Source: Peribacillus sp. ACCC06369
Lineage (GTDB): Bacteria; Bacillota; Bacilli; Bacillales; DSM-1321
Assembly (NCBI RefSeq): GCF_030348945.1
Contig: NZ_JAUCEN010000002.1
Coordinates: 5,402,423-5,466,422 of the forward strand
Direction of reading: 5' to 3'
Length of the DNA: 64,000 nt
Shown piece after piece: positions 57,251-64,000 of this stretch. The notes below the pieces were generated by a model. It saw nothing but the letters and a program-made list of their open reading frames with translations, had not been told where the DNA came from and made no database searches. The translations under genes were made by a program, and so were the position numbers. Position 1 is the stretch's first letter; each line of letters starts with the position of its first letter.

Positions 57251-59137
57251 TTACTGAGATACTCTGGCAATTTTACCTTGTTCCAAATAAACAAGCAAAA
57301 TGGAAACATCAGCGGGATTCACACCGGAAATTCTTGAAGCCTGAGCTACTGATAGCGGGTGGACCTGCTTTAATTTTTGACGTGCTTCCGTTGCTAGACC
57401 AGAAATTGCATCATAATCGATATTCTCTGGAATCTTTTTATTCTCCATTTTTTTCAGGCGATCGACTTGCTGTAGAGATTTTTCGATATAACCTTCATAC
57501 TTGATCTGGATTTCGACCTGTTCCGTCACTTCATCGCTCAGTTCGACATCACTTGGCGCCAACTTCTGAATATGGGAATAATCCATCTCAGGCCGTTTCA
57601 ATAAATCAGAGGCACGGATTCCATCCTTCAACTCACTGCCGCCACTTGCTGTAATGATTTCTTGTACCTCTTTAGTCGGTTTGATGAAATTTGATTTTAG
57701 TCGTTCTTTTTCCATTTCAACCGCTTCTTTTTTCAAAAGGAAACGATTATAACGTTCTTCTTGGATCATTCCGATATTGAATCCAATTTCCGTTAAGCGC
57801 AAATCGGCATTATCATGACGCAACAATAAACGATATTCTGCTCGTGAAGTAAGCAATCGGTATGGTTCATTCGTACCTTTCGTTACAAGGTCATCAATGA
57901 GAACACCAATATAGGCATCCGAACGGCTTAAAATCAGTTCTTCTTTACCTATTGCATTCAATCCCGCATTAATACCGGCCATCAATCCTTGTCCTGCTGC
58001 TTCCTCGTAACCGGATGTCCCGTTAATTTGGCCAGCAGTATACAGATTTTTGATTTTTTTCGTTTCCAGTGTAGGCCAAAGCTGCGTAGGAACGATAGCA
58101 TCATATTCTATTGCATATCCAGCACGCATCATTTCCGCCTTTTCGAGGCCTGGAATGGTTTGTAGGATTTTCACTTGTACATCTTCAGGCAAACTGGTAG
58201 ATAAACCTTGCACATAAACTTCCTTTGTATTGCGACCTTCAGGTTCCAGGAAGATTTGATGCCGTGGTTTATCATTAAAACGGACGACTTTATCTTCTAT
58301 CGAAGGACAATAACGAGGTCCAGTTCCCTTTATCATTCCGGAATACATTGGTGAACGGTGTAGATTATCATCAATGAGCTGATGTGTTCCCTCATTCGTA
58401 TACGTTAACCAGCAAGGTAATTGATCAGTGATGAACTTTGTGGTTTCATAAGAAAATGCACGTGGCACTTCATCACCAGGCTGAATTTCCGTTTTGCTGT
58501 AATCTATGGAAGAACTATTCACACGTGGTGGTGTCCCCGTTTTAAAACGGACCAAATCAAATCCTAACTGCTCTAAATGTTCAGATAGCCTGATGGAAGG
58601 CTGTTGATTATTAGGACCGCTTGAATATTTCAGTTCCCCTAATATGATTTCACCGCGTAAATATGTTCCCGTCGTTATTACGACAGTTTTCGCACGATAC
58701 ACCGCACCAGTTTTAGTGATTACACCCGTACAAACGTCATTTTCAACAATTAATTCTTCTACCATTCCCTGAATCAATGTCAAATTTTCTTGGTCTTCTA
58801 TCGTCTTTTTCATTTCTTGTTGATAGAGAAATTTATCTGCCTGCGCCCGCAACGCTCGAACAGCCGGACCTTTAGCAGTATTCAGCATCCTCATTTGGAT
58901 ATGGGTCTTATCGATATTTTTCCCCATTTCACCGCCTAAAGCGTCAATTTCCCTAACAACTATACCTTTTGCCGGCCCACCAACGGACGGATTGCATGGC
59001 ATAAAGGCGACCATATCCAAGTTAATGGTGATCATCAACGTTTTAGCTCCGACTCTTGCAGCCGCAAGGCCAGCTTCACTACCAGCATGACCAGCACCAA
59101 TAACAATGACATCATAGCTACCTGCTTCGTATTGCAT
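57251..59137 (-). CDS. mnmG: tRNA uridine-34 carboxymethylaminomethyl enzyme MnmG (GidA)
   Basis: A 628-residue FAD protein that with MnmE modifies the wobble uridine of several tRNAs. FAD motif: [20 protein letters not shown]. Family marks: [38 protein letters not shown] and [37 protein letters not shown] precedes the ATG. Adjacent to mnmE, its partner. Confidence 0.98.
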   Translation of the reverse strand: MQYEAGSYDVIVIGAGHAGSEAGLAAARVGAKTLMITINLDMVAFMPCNPSVGGPAKGIVVREIDALGGEMGKNIDKTHIQMRMLNTAKGPAVRALRAQADKFLYQQEMKKTIEDQENLTLIQGMVEELIVENDVCTGVITKTGAVYRAKTVVITTGTYLRGEIILGELKYSSGPNNQQPSIRLSEHLEQLGFDLVRFKTGTPPRVNSSSIDYSKTEIQPGDEVPRAFSYETTKFITDQLPCWLTYTNEGTHQLIDDNLHRSPMYSGMIKGTGPRYCPSIEDKVVRFNDKPRHQIFLEPEGRNTKEVYVQGLSTSLPEDVQVKILQTIPGLEKAEMMRAGYAIEYDAIVPTQLWPTLETKKIKNLYTAGQINGTSGYEEAAGQGLMAGINAGLNAIGKEELILSRSDAYIGVLIDDLVTKGTNEPYRLLTSRAEYRLLLRHDNADLRLTEIGFNIGMIQEERYNRFLLKKEAVEMEKERLKSNFIKPTKEVQEIITASGGSELKDGIRASDLLKRPEMDYSHIQKLAPSDVELSDEVTEQVEIQIKYEGYIEKSLQQVDRLKKMENKKIPENIDYDAISGLATEARQKLKQVHPLSVAQASRISGVNPADVSILLVYLEQGKIARVSQ

Positions 59138-59158
59138 ATCCTTTTCCTCCTTTTACGC

Positions 59159-60544
59159 TTATTTTCCTAAACAAAATTGTGAGAACAATTGGTTGATTAA
59201 ATTATCCTGAACGCTTTCACCAATGATTTCCCCAAGAAGCTCCCATGCTTTCGTGAAATCAATTTGAACCAAATCAACCGGCGTACCCATTTCAATAGCT
59301 TCGATTGCGTCTTCGATTGACTGTAATGCCTGTCCTAGCAAAGCTATATGCCTGGCATTGGAAACATAGGTCAGGTCTCCCGTTTCTAAAGATCCCTCAA
59401 AAAATAGTGAAGCGATGGCTTCTTCCAATTCATCGACCCCTTTATCCTCAAGTAAAGAAGTGGAAACAACCTTATGGGATGCCGCCTTTTCCTTAACCTT
59501 TGCCAAATCGATTTTCTGTGGAAGGTCGGTTTTATTGATGATAACGATAACATCCATTCCATCAACCGCTTGGAATAGTTTTTCATCTTCCGTTGTAAAA
59601 TCATCGGAATAGTTCAATACAAGTAATATTAGATCCGCCTCTTTTAATACTGCACGGGACCGTTCAACTCCAATTCGTTCAACGATATCTTCCGTTTCGC
59701 GTATTCCTGCTGTATCGACAAGTTTAAGCGGTACACCGCGAACATTGACATACTCTTCAATTACATCACGTGTTGTACCTGGGATATCAGTGACAATCGC
59801 TTTATTTTCATGAACCAAGCTGTTAAGCAAAGAAGATTTTCCGACATTGGGGCGCCCTATGATAACCGTCGCAAGCCCATCTCGCAAGATTTTCCCTTGT
59901 TGGGCCGTGTGAAGCAGTTTCTCTATTTCAGTCTTCACATAAATGCCTTTTTCCAAAAATAAACGATGCGTCATTTCTTCGACATCATCATATTCCGGAT
60001 AATCTATATTTACCTCGACTTGAGCGAGGGTCTGTAAAATTTCTTGACGTAGGTTTTGGATTAATTTCGAAAGCCGGCCTTCCATTTGACCTAAAGCAAC
60101 ATTCATGGCTTTATCCGTTTTAGCACGGATTAAATCCATAACGGCCTCAGCTTGAGAAAGATCGATCCTGCCATTCAAAAAAGCCCGTTTCGTAAATTCA
60201 CCAGGTTCTGCTAAACGAGCACCTTGTGAGAGAATGAGCTGTAATACCCGATTGACCGAAACTATTCCACCGTGACAATTTATTTCAACTACATCTTCTC
60301 TTGTAAATGTCTTTGGACCCTTCATGACCGAAACCATGACTTCCTCTATGATTTCACCTGTTTTAGGCTGGATTAGGTGGCCATAATGAATCGTATGTGA
60401 TTTCACTTCAAGCAATCCTTTTCCACCTGGTCCTTTAAAGATCCTATCGGCTATTTCTATGGCCTCATCACCGCTGATTCTAACGATGGCGATTGCCCCT
60501 TCCCCTAAGGGAGTAGAGATAGCGGTGATTGTATCGAATTCCAT
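59159..60544 (-). CDS. mnmE: tRNA modification GTPase MnmE (TrmE)
   Basis: A 461-residue protein: N-terminal tetrahydrofolate-binding domain (1-120), helical domain with an inserted G domain (about 220-380; G1 [17 protein letters not shown]3 [11 protein letters not shown]4 NKTD) and C-terminal CLGK with the catalytic Cys458. It forms the tRNA wobble-uridine modification complex with MnmG. AGAGGTGAAAGC precedes the ATG. Confidence 0.98.
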   Translation of the reverse strand: MEFDTITAISTPLGEGAIAIVRISGDEAIEIADRIFKGPGGKGLLEVKSHTIHYGHLIQPKTGEIIEEVMVSVMKGPKTFTREDVVEINCHGGIVSVNRVLQLILSQGARLAEPGEFTKRAFLNGRIDLSQAEAVMDLIRAKTDKAMNVALGQMEGRLSKLIQNLRQEILQTLAQVEVNIDYPEYDDVEEMTHRLFLEKGIYVKTEIEKLLHTAQQGKILRDGLATVIIGRPNVGKSSLLNSLVHENKAIVTDIPGTTRDVIEEYVNVRGVPLKLVDTAGIRETEDIVERIGVERSRAVLKEADLILLVLNYSDDFTTEDEKLFQAVDGMDVIVIINKTDLPQKIDLAKVKEKAASHKVVSTSLLEDKGVDELEEAIASLFFEGSLETGDLTYVSNARHIALLGQALQSIEDAIEAIEMGTPVDLVQIDFTKAWELLGEIIGESVQDNLINQLFSQFCLGK

Positions 60545-60891
60545 GCTTTCACCTCTTATATATTGATGTTTCTATTTTTTTCTGATAATAAAATCGTCGA
60601 ATCCCTAAATTACTACAATACCACAGTATATTCATGAAAAAAAGTAGATACTCCTTCCTTTCAAGGGTTATCCACATGCAATGAATCCATATTCTGTAAC
60701 ATTCATTTTAACTTATCCACATGTGAATAACAAATATCGCCAGCCTCCCTTTATTCCATTCCCTTTTCTTTATCATGGGAATATAAAAAGAGTTGTCAGT
60801 AATTGTTGAATTATCCTTTTATAAAAAGATATTCGACACACATCGATATTATGTCCTAAAAAAAAAGAACCCCTGCTTTAAAGCAGAAGGT
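60545..60891. other. Intergenic region between mnmE and jag with DnaA boxes
   Basis: This 347-base region contains the mnmE promoter area, three consensus DnaA boxes (60668-60676, 60713-60721, 60722-60730), a TTCGACA (Spo0A-box-like) at 60832-60838 and the jag terminator. No gene was found. Confidence 0.7.
60668..60730. other. Trio of consensus DnaA boxes between mnmE and jag
   Basis: TTATCCACA at 60668-60676 and 60713-60721 face one way. TGTGAATAA (TTATTCACA reversed) at 60722-60730 faces the other and abuts the second box, forming a back-to-back pair. All fit TTATNCACA exactly. The group is about 3.3 kb from the oriC region. Confidence 0.75.
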
Positions 60892-60894
60892 TCA
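60858..60894 (-). terminator. Terminator of the yidC-jag genes
   Basis: On the minus strand GAACCTTCTGCTT pairs with AAGCAGGGGTTC (one internal mismatch), then nine T, beginning at the jag stop. Confidence 0.88.
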
Positions 60895-61512
60895 TTTGAG
60901 TGGAGTAATGACCAAATGGCGATATGGTTCCGTCCCACTTGAAGTTGTTTTTATTTTTGGATAATGCAGGAGAGCATTATGGATGACCTTCCGTTCATAG
61001 GAAGGCATCGGCTCCAGTGAAACAGCCTTACCTGTTTTCTTGGCTTTAATTGCCATTCTATCAGCCAATTGGATTAAAGTTTCATTGCGGCGATTTCGAT
61101 AATCTTCTGCATCCACAGTAATATTCAAAAACTGCTTCGAATATCGATTTGCAACCAGCTGCGCTAAATACTGAAGAGAATTTAGTGTTTGACCCCTTTT
61201 TCCAATTAATAATGCTATTTTCTCACCTGATAAATGGAATGTTACGTTCTTACCTTTACGGTGGACATCAATTTCTGCATTGACTCCCATTTCCACGCTG
61301 ACATTCTTCAAAAATTCAAGTGTCTCTTCAATGGGATCGGCAGGCAATGTCACATGGACAATCGCCTTCCTTGCACCAAATAAACCAAAAAATCCTTTTT
61401 TGCCTTCATCTTCTATTTCTATCTCCACGCGATCCTTAGTGCTGTTCAGTTGAGCTAAAGCTAAATTTACTGCTTCTTCGACAGATTGTCCTGTAGCAGT
61501 TACCTTTTTCAC
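60892..61512 (-). CDS. jag: RNA-binding protein KhpB (Jag, SpoIIIJ-associated)
   Basis: A 206-residue protein: Jag-N domain (1-50, [20 protein letters not shown]), KH domain (about 75-145, with [18 protein letters not shown]) and R3H domain (about 145-206, [19 protein letters not shown]). It binds RNA with KhpA and affects division and wall synthesis. The GTG start overlaps the yidC stop (GTGA), showing coupling. Confidence 0.95.
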   Translation of the reverse strand: MKKVTATGQSVEEAVNLALAQLNSTKDRVEIEIEDEGKKGFFGLFGARKAIVHVTLPADPIEETLEFLKNVSVEMGVNAEIDVHRKGKNVTFHLSGEKIALLIGKRGQTLNSLQYLAQLVANRYSKQFLNITVDAEDYRNRRNETLIQLADRMAIKAKKTGKAVSLEPMPSYERKVIHNALLHYPKIKTTSSGTEPYRHLVITPLK

Positions 61513-62297
61513 TTTTTCTTTGCCCCTCCCGCGTTTTCCGCAGCTGCTTTTCTAAGATCCGGACCTTTAATGAAATATGTTTGAACGATACCAAAAAGGT
61601 TACCTACTACCCAGTAAAGAGAAAGAGCAGCGGGGAAATTAATAGCAAAAACAACAATCATAATTGGCATGATGTAAAGCATCATCGTCATTTGTGCCGC
61701 CATTTGTGGATTGGAGTTCATTCCAGCCATGGACATCTTCTGCTGGATAAAAGTCGTAATACCAGCAACCACCGGTAAAACATAAAAAGGATCCGGGGAA
61801 CCTAAATCAAACCAAAGAAAACTATGTAAAGAAATTTCTTCCGTACGGCTGATGGCATGGTAAAATCCGATCAAAATCGGCATTTGCACCACTATCGGCA
61901 AACATCCCGCCAATGGATTCACATTATATTTTGAAAATAAAGCCATTGTTTCTTGCTGTAGTTTTTGTTGTGTGGCAGCATCTTTTGAGCTGTATTTTGC
62001 TTGAAGTTCTTTCATCTCAGGCTGAATGGCCTGCATTGCTTTCGAGCTTTTCACCTGTTTGATCATTAGTGGAAGTAATGCTAAGCGTATGATTAATGTA
62101 ACACCGATGATTCCCAAACCATAATTCTCGCCAAATGCTTCAGAAAGCCAAATGATCAGGGCTGATAATGGATAGACAATGTATGAATTCCAAAAACCTT
62201 CACTATCCGCAGTAATAGGTTCTTTAATTTCCGTACACCCTGCTAACAGCATCATTATCGAGGCTAGTCCAATAATGAGTAATATTCGTTTTTTCAA
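61509..62297 (-). CDS. yidC: Membrane protein insertase YidC (SpoIIIJ/OxaA1)
   Basis: A 262-residue lipoprotein insertase with a lipobox ending LLAGC (Cys21), then five membrane helices. The YidC core contains [40 protein letters not shown] and [18 protein letters not shown]. It places proteins in the membrane with or without Sec; SpoIIIJ is needed for sporulation in B. subtilis. I choose the TTG at 62297 after AGGAGGAAATTACGG, which gives the right length. Confidence 0.96.
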   Translation of the reverse strand: MKKRILLIIGLASIMMLLAGCTEIKEPITADSEGFWNSYIVYPLSALIIWLSEAFGENYGLGIIGVTLIIRLALLPLMIKQVKSSKAMQAIQPEMKELQAKYSSKDAATQQKLQQETMALFSKYNVNPLAGCLPIVVQMPILIGFYHAISRTEEISLHSFLWFDLGSPDPFYVLPVVAGITTFIQQKMSMAGMNSNPQMAAQMTMMLYIMPIMIVVFAINFPAALSLYWVVGNLFGIVQTYFIKGPDLRKAAAENAGGAKKK

Positions 62298-62475
62298 CCG
62301 TAATTTCCTCCTAACTGCAATCAATCTTTTTTGAAACAATTGTGAACTGTTTATTAGCAGATTTCACATAAGTAATCCACATTTTTCTACAGTTCCAATA
62401 GGAATTTTCTATATTATCTTTTCTCAAGTAACTACATGATCCGAGGAATGCTTAGTATTCGATATAAAGGGGACT

Positions 62476-62832
62476 TTATTGTTTTTTCATTTTAAAGTTT
62501 AGTGATTTAGAACGTTTCAGGACGTGGATCAAGCTGCTTTTCACCTGGAAAAAGTCCATCTCCGCCGCTGGTTTTCGAGCAATCACAATATAATCCTTAC
62601 CCTCTTCTATATCTTCTTTCAATTCCAAAAACGCTTGCCGTATGTATCTTTTAATTTGGTTCCTTACAACGGCGTTCCCGATTTTTTTACTGACTGAAAG
62701 GCCGATCCGAAAATAATCCTGATCTGGCTTTTCAAGGACATAGACAACAAATTGCCGATTAGCAGAAGATTCACCTTTTTTAAAAACAAGCTGAAATTCA
62801 TCCTCTTTCTTAATCCTTAACTTTTTTTTCAT
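62476..62832 (-). CDS. rnpA: Ribonuclease P protein component
   Basis: A 118-residue RNase P protein that helps the catalytic RNA cut tRNA 5' leaders. The RNR motif region reads [19 protein letters not shown], with [11 protein letters not shown] before it. ATG 62832 ([13 protein letters not shown]) follows GAAGGTGTAAAA; the longer open frame overlaps the rpmH terminator. It is cotranscribed with rpmH, partly limited by the hairpin between. Confidence 0.97.
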   Translation of the reverse strand: MKKKLRIKKEDEFQLVFKKGESSANRQFVVYVLEKPDQDYFRIGLSVSKKIGNAVVRNQIKRYIRQAFLELKEDIEEGKDYIVIARKPAAEMDFFQVKSSLIHVLKRSKSLNFKMKKQ

Positions 62833-62881
62833 TTTTACACCTTCATTACATGAATTGAGTCTCAGTAAATCCCTTATTTTG

Positions 62882-62916
62882 CGAAAAAAGACCACTGAGA
62901 CTTTTCAGTGGTCTAT
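62882..62916 (-). terminator. Hairpin between rpmH and rnpA (partial terminator)
   Basis: On the minus strand AGACCACTGA pairs perfectly with TCAGTGGTCT, then six T. The rpmH stop lies at its foot. It would lower rnpA expression relative to rpmH. Confidence 0.85.
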
Positions 62917-63047
62917 GCAGATAATACTTTTCTGCCCTTACGGCGACGTGCTGCGATTACTCTACGTCCGTTTTTCGTGCTCATACGTGCACGGAAACCG
63001 TGAACTTTACTATGTTTGCGGTTATTCGGTTGATAAGTTCTTTTCAT
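62913..63047 (-). CDS. rpmH: 50S ribosomal protein L34
   Basis: A 44-residue basic protein: [39 protein letters not shown] and KVLSA. GGAGGTGTCATATA precedes the ATG at 63047. This is the universal gene on the left side of the dnaA/oriC region. Confidence 0.98.
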   Translation of the reverse strand: MKRTYQPNNRKHSKVHGFRARMSTKNGRRVIAARRRKGRKVLSA

Positions 63048-63443
63048 TATATGACACCTCCCTGAGGAATAACAGTTAAAGACAGTCTTTACAATTATAT
63101 AGATGGAGGTTTCTACTTGTCAACCTCATCCAAAAAAATATTTCTTTTTAATGCTCAATGTCCAGTAGGTCTTTTTTTACTACCTAGCCTATTGTAAATG
63201 ATTTTGCTCCGAACTGATATAGAAATTTTTGGGGAGAGGAAAATTTCATCGATTCCTCCACGAATAAATATATGAGATTCCCGAGGTATCTTCAATTGAT
63301 CGACTAGCATCCGACATAATTTGGACGAACCTAAACCATCTTCAATATGTATCATTCGATTTTTATCAATGTAGGTTTTCCAGCTTGAACAACTTGGTTT
63401 ATCCAAAAATAAAATTAAATTAATCCAATTCATAATCATGGTC

Positions 63444-63706
63444 TGTGGATAAAATTCGACATGTTTTTTTCTATCCACAACCCAATTTATAGACTTTTGC
63501 ACATAACAATAGCCTGTGGAAAAGTTTTTCCCACAAGCTCGGTAAGTTGTGGATAAAGTTTTCTAACCCATTGCAAGACGCCTGAATTTCTGATATTATA
63601 TTTGTGTTTTCACTCTGAATAACTTTATCAACAGGTAATGGTTATCCACAGACTGTGTATAACATGTGGATAGCTTATTCGACCTGTGTATATTAATTTG
63701 TCCACA
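63444..63706. other. oriC DnaA-box cluster
   Basis: Perfect TTATNCACA boxes: 63444-63452, 63548-63556 and 63654-63662 in TGTG orientation, and 63642-63650 in TTAT orientation. One-mismatch boxes: 63471-63479, 63515-63523, 63665-63673, 63685-63693 and 63698-63706. The dense right half (63642-63706) has five boxes in 65 bases. Confidence 0.9.
63455..63461 (-). promoter_or_regulatory. Spo0A-box-like heptamer in oriC
   Basis: TTCGACA, the reverse of TGTCGAA, three bases from a perfect DnaA box. Short motif; meaningful mainly by position. Confidence 0.35.
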
Positions 63707-63718
63707 GATGGTGGATAT

Positions 63719-63725
63719 TGTCGAA
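63719..63725 (+). promoter_or_regulatory. Spo0A-box-like heptamer in oriC
   Basis: TGTCGAA in context ATTGTCGAAAA, fitting TTGTCRAA, 13 bases after the last DnaA-like box. Spo0A binding in oriC to block replication during sporulation is known in B. subtilis. Confidence 0.5.
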
Positions 63726-63812
63726 AACCCTTTTTTCTTCTTTATTATATATTTCTCAAAATACCTGTTGATGAATAAACATCCAAATCTACACCGGCTT
63801 ACCAGATGTAGT

Positions 63813-63831
63813 CTGTACAAAGGTTGTACAG
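63813..63831. promoter_or_regulatory. Perfect palindrome upstream of dnaA
   Basis: CTGTACAAAGGTTGTACAG: two eight-base arms that are perfect reverse complements around AGG. It lies about 170 bases before dnaA, in its promoter area, with no T run, so an operator is more likely than a terminator. Confidence 0.5.
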
Positions 63832-63983
63832 CGCAAGATATAGTTTTAGGGACATCACATTACACAACACAAAAATCCCTTATACAGCTCACCGAACCTT
63901 TGCTGTCAAAATTTATATAAAGACGGCAATCGATGAGTTTATTTGTGCCTATACATTTTAGAAACTATTATTAAAAATATTTT

Positions 63984-64000
63984 GCAAAGGAGGGATAAGT
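63984..64000 (+). promoter_or_regulatory. Ribosome binding site of dnaA at the window edge
   Basis: GCAAAGGAGGGATAAGT ends the window. AAAGGAGG placed seven bases from the edge predicts a start codon at 64001, which by synteny is dnaA. Confidence 0.8.

Larger units (their letters stand above)
63048..64000. other. oriC upstream region between rpmH and dnaA
   Basis: This 953-base region leads to dnaA, which must start at or just after the window end. Its right two thirds carry DnaA boxes, two TGTCGAA Spo0A-box-like sites, an AT-rich region and a perfect palindrome. A 115-codon minus-strand frame (63155-63502) has some coding character but no start signal. Bacillus oriC has DnaA boxes both here and after dnaA; the unwinding region is expected beyond the window. 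Confidence 0.85.

Overview
The window is a low-GC Firmicute chromosome segment. Gene content and order indicate a Bacillaceae member close to oriC, most like the Bacillus simplex / Peribacillus group. The genus is an inference from gene content; the family is much firmer. The right end is the leftward oriC flank: rpmH, rnpA, yidC, jag, mnmE, mnmG, rsmG, noc, parA and parB all read leftward, and the window stops at a ribosome binding site that must belong to dnaA. Nearly all housekeeping genes lie on the minus strand, so they are co-directional with the replication fork leaving oriC.

Layout from left to right. (1) 1-3.2 kb: the 5' end of a PTS EIIC-type permease gene, then a GltC-like LysR regulator divergent from an NADP-type glutamate dehydrogenase. 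(2) 3.2-9 kb: a complete ribose operon, rbsRKDACB, with a cre/RbsR-type palindrome at its head. (3) 9-18 kb: a GC-rich intergenic repeat, then a six-gene NIS-type siderophore operon laid out like rhizobactin/schizokinen rhbABCDEF. It is controlled by a large perfect palindrome containing two Fur boxes. (4) 18-21.3 kb: a trio on the plus strand of VTC-domain protein, DUF4956 membrane protein and membrane-anchored CotH-like kinase. (5) 21.5-29 kb: cytoplasmic alpha-amylase, peptidase T, large-subunit catalase, DbpA helicase and an IsdG-type heme oxygenase. (6) 29-40 kb: rlmN, rlmH, a tiny CxxH/CxxC protein gene, htrC, the walRKHIJ cell-wall control operon and an M23 endopeptidase. (7) 40-50.7 kb: tRNA-Lys/Glu/Asp/Phe, purA with PurR boxes, dnaC, rplI, gdpP, yybS, rpsR, ssbA, rpsF, ychF and a DUF951 gene. 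(8) 50.7-64 kb: MscS channel, yyaC, DUF554, parB, parA, noc, rsmG, mnmG, mnmE, jag, yidC, rnpA, rpmH and the oriC DnaA-box region.

Several genes work together. The siderophore operon makes 1,3-diaminopropane from aspartate semialdehyde, hydroxylates and acetylates it, and joins two arms to citrate. No exporter or uptake gene is adjacent. The walRKHIJ operon sits next to an M23 endopeptidase, and wall hydrolases of this kind are typical WalR targets. ParA, ParB, Noc, parS-like sites, DnaA boxes and Spo0A-box-like sites together form an origin segregation and replication-control region.

No insertion sequence, prophage or CRISPR array was seen. The most unusual features are a dense DnaA-box cluster about 33 kb from oriC around a 53-residue gene, a second box cluster between mnmE and jag, the VTC/DUF4956/CotH trio, the double Fur palindrome, and a few small coding-looking ORFs with no recognised family.
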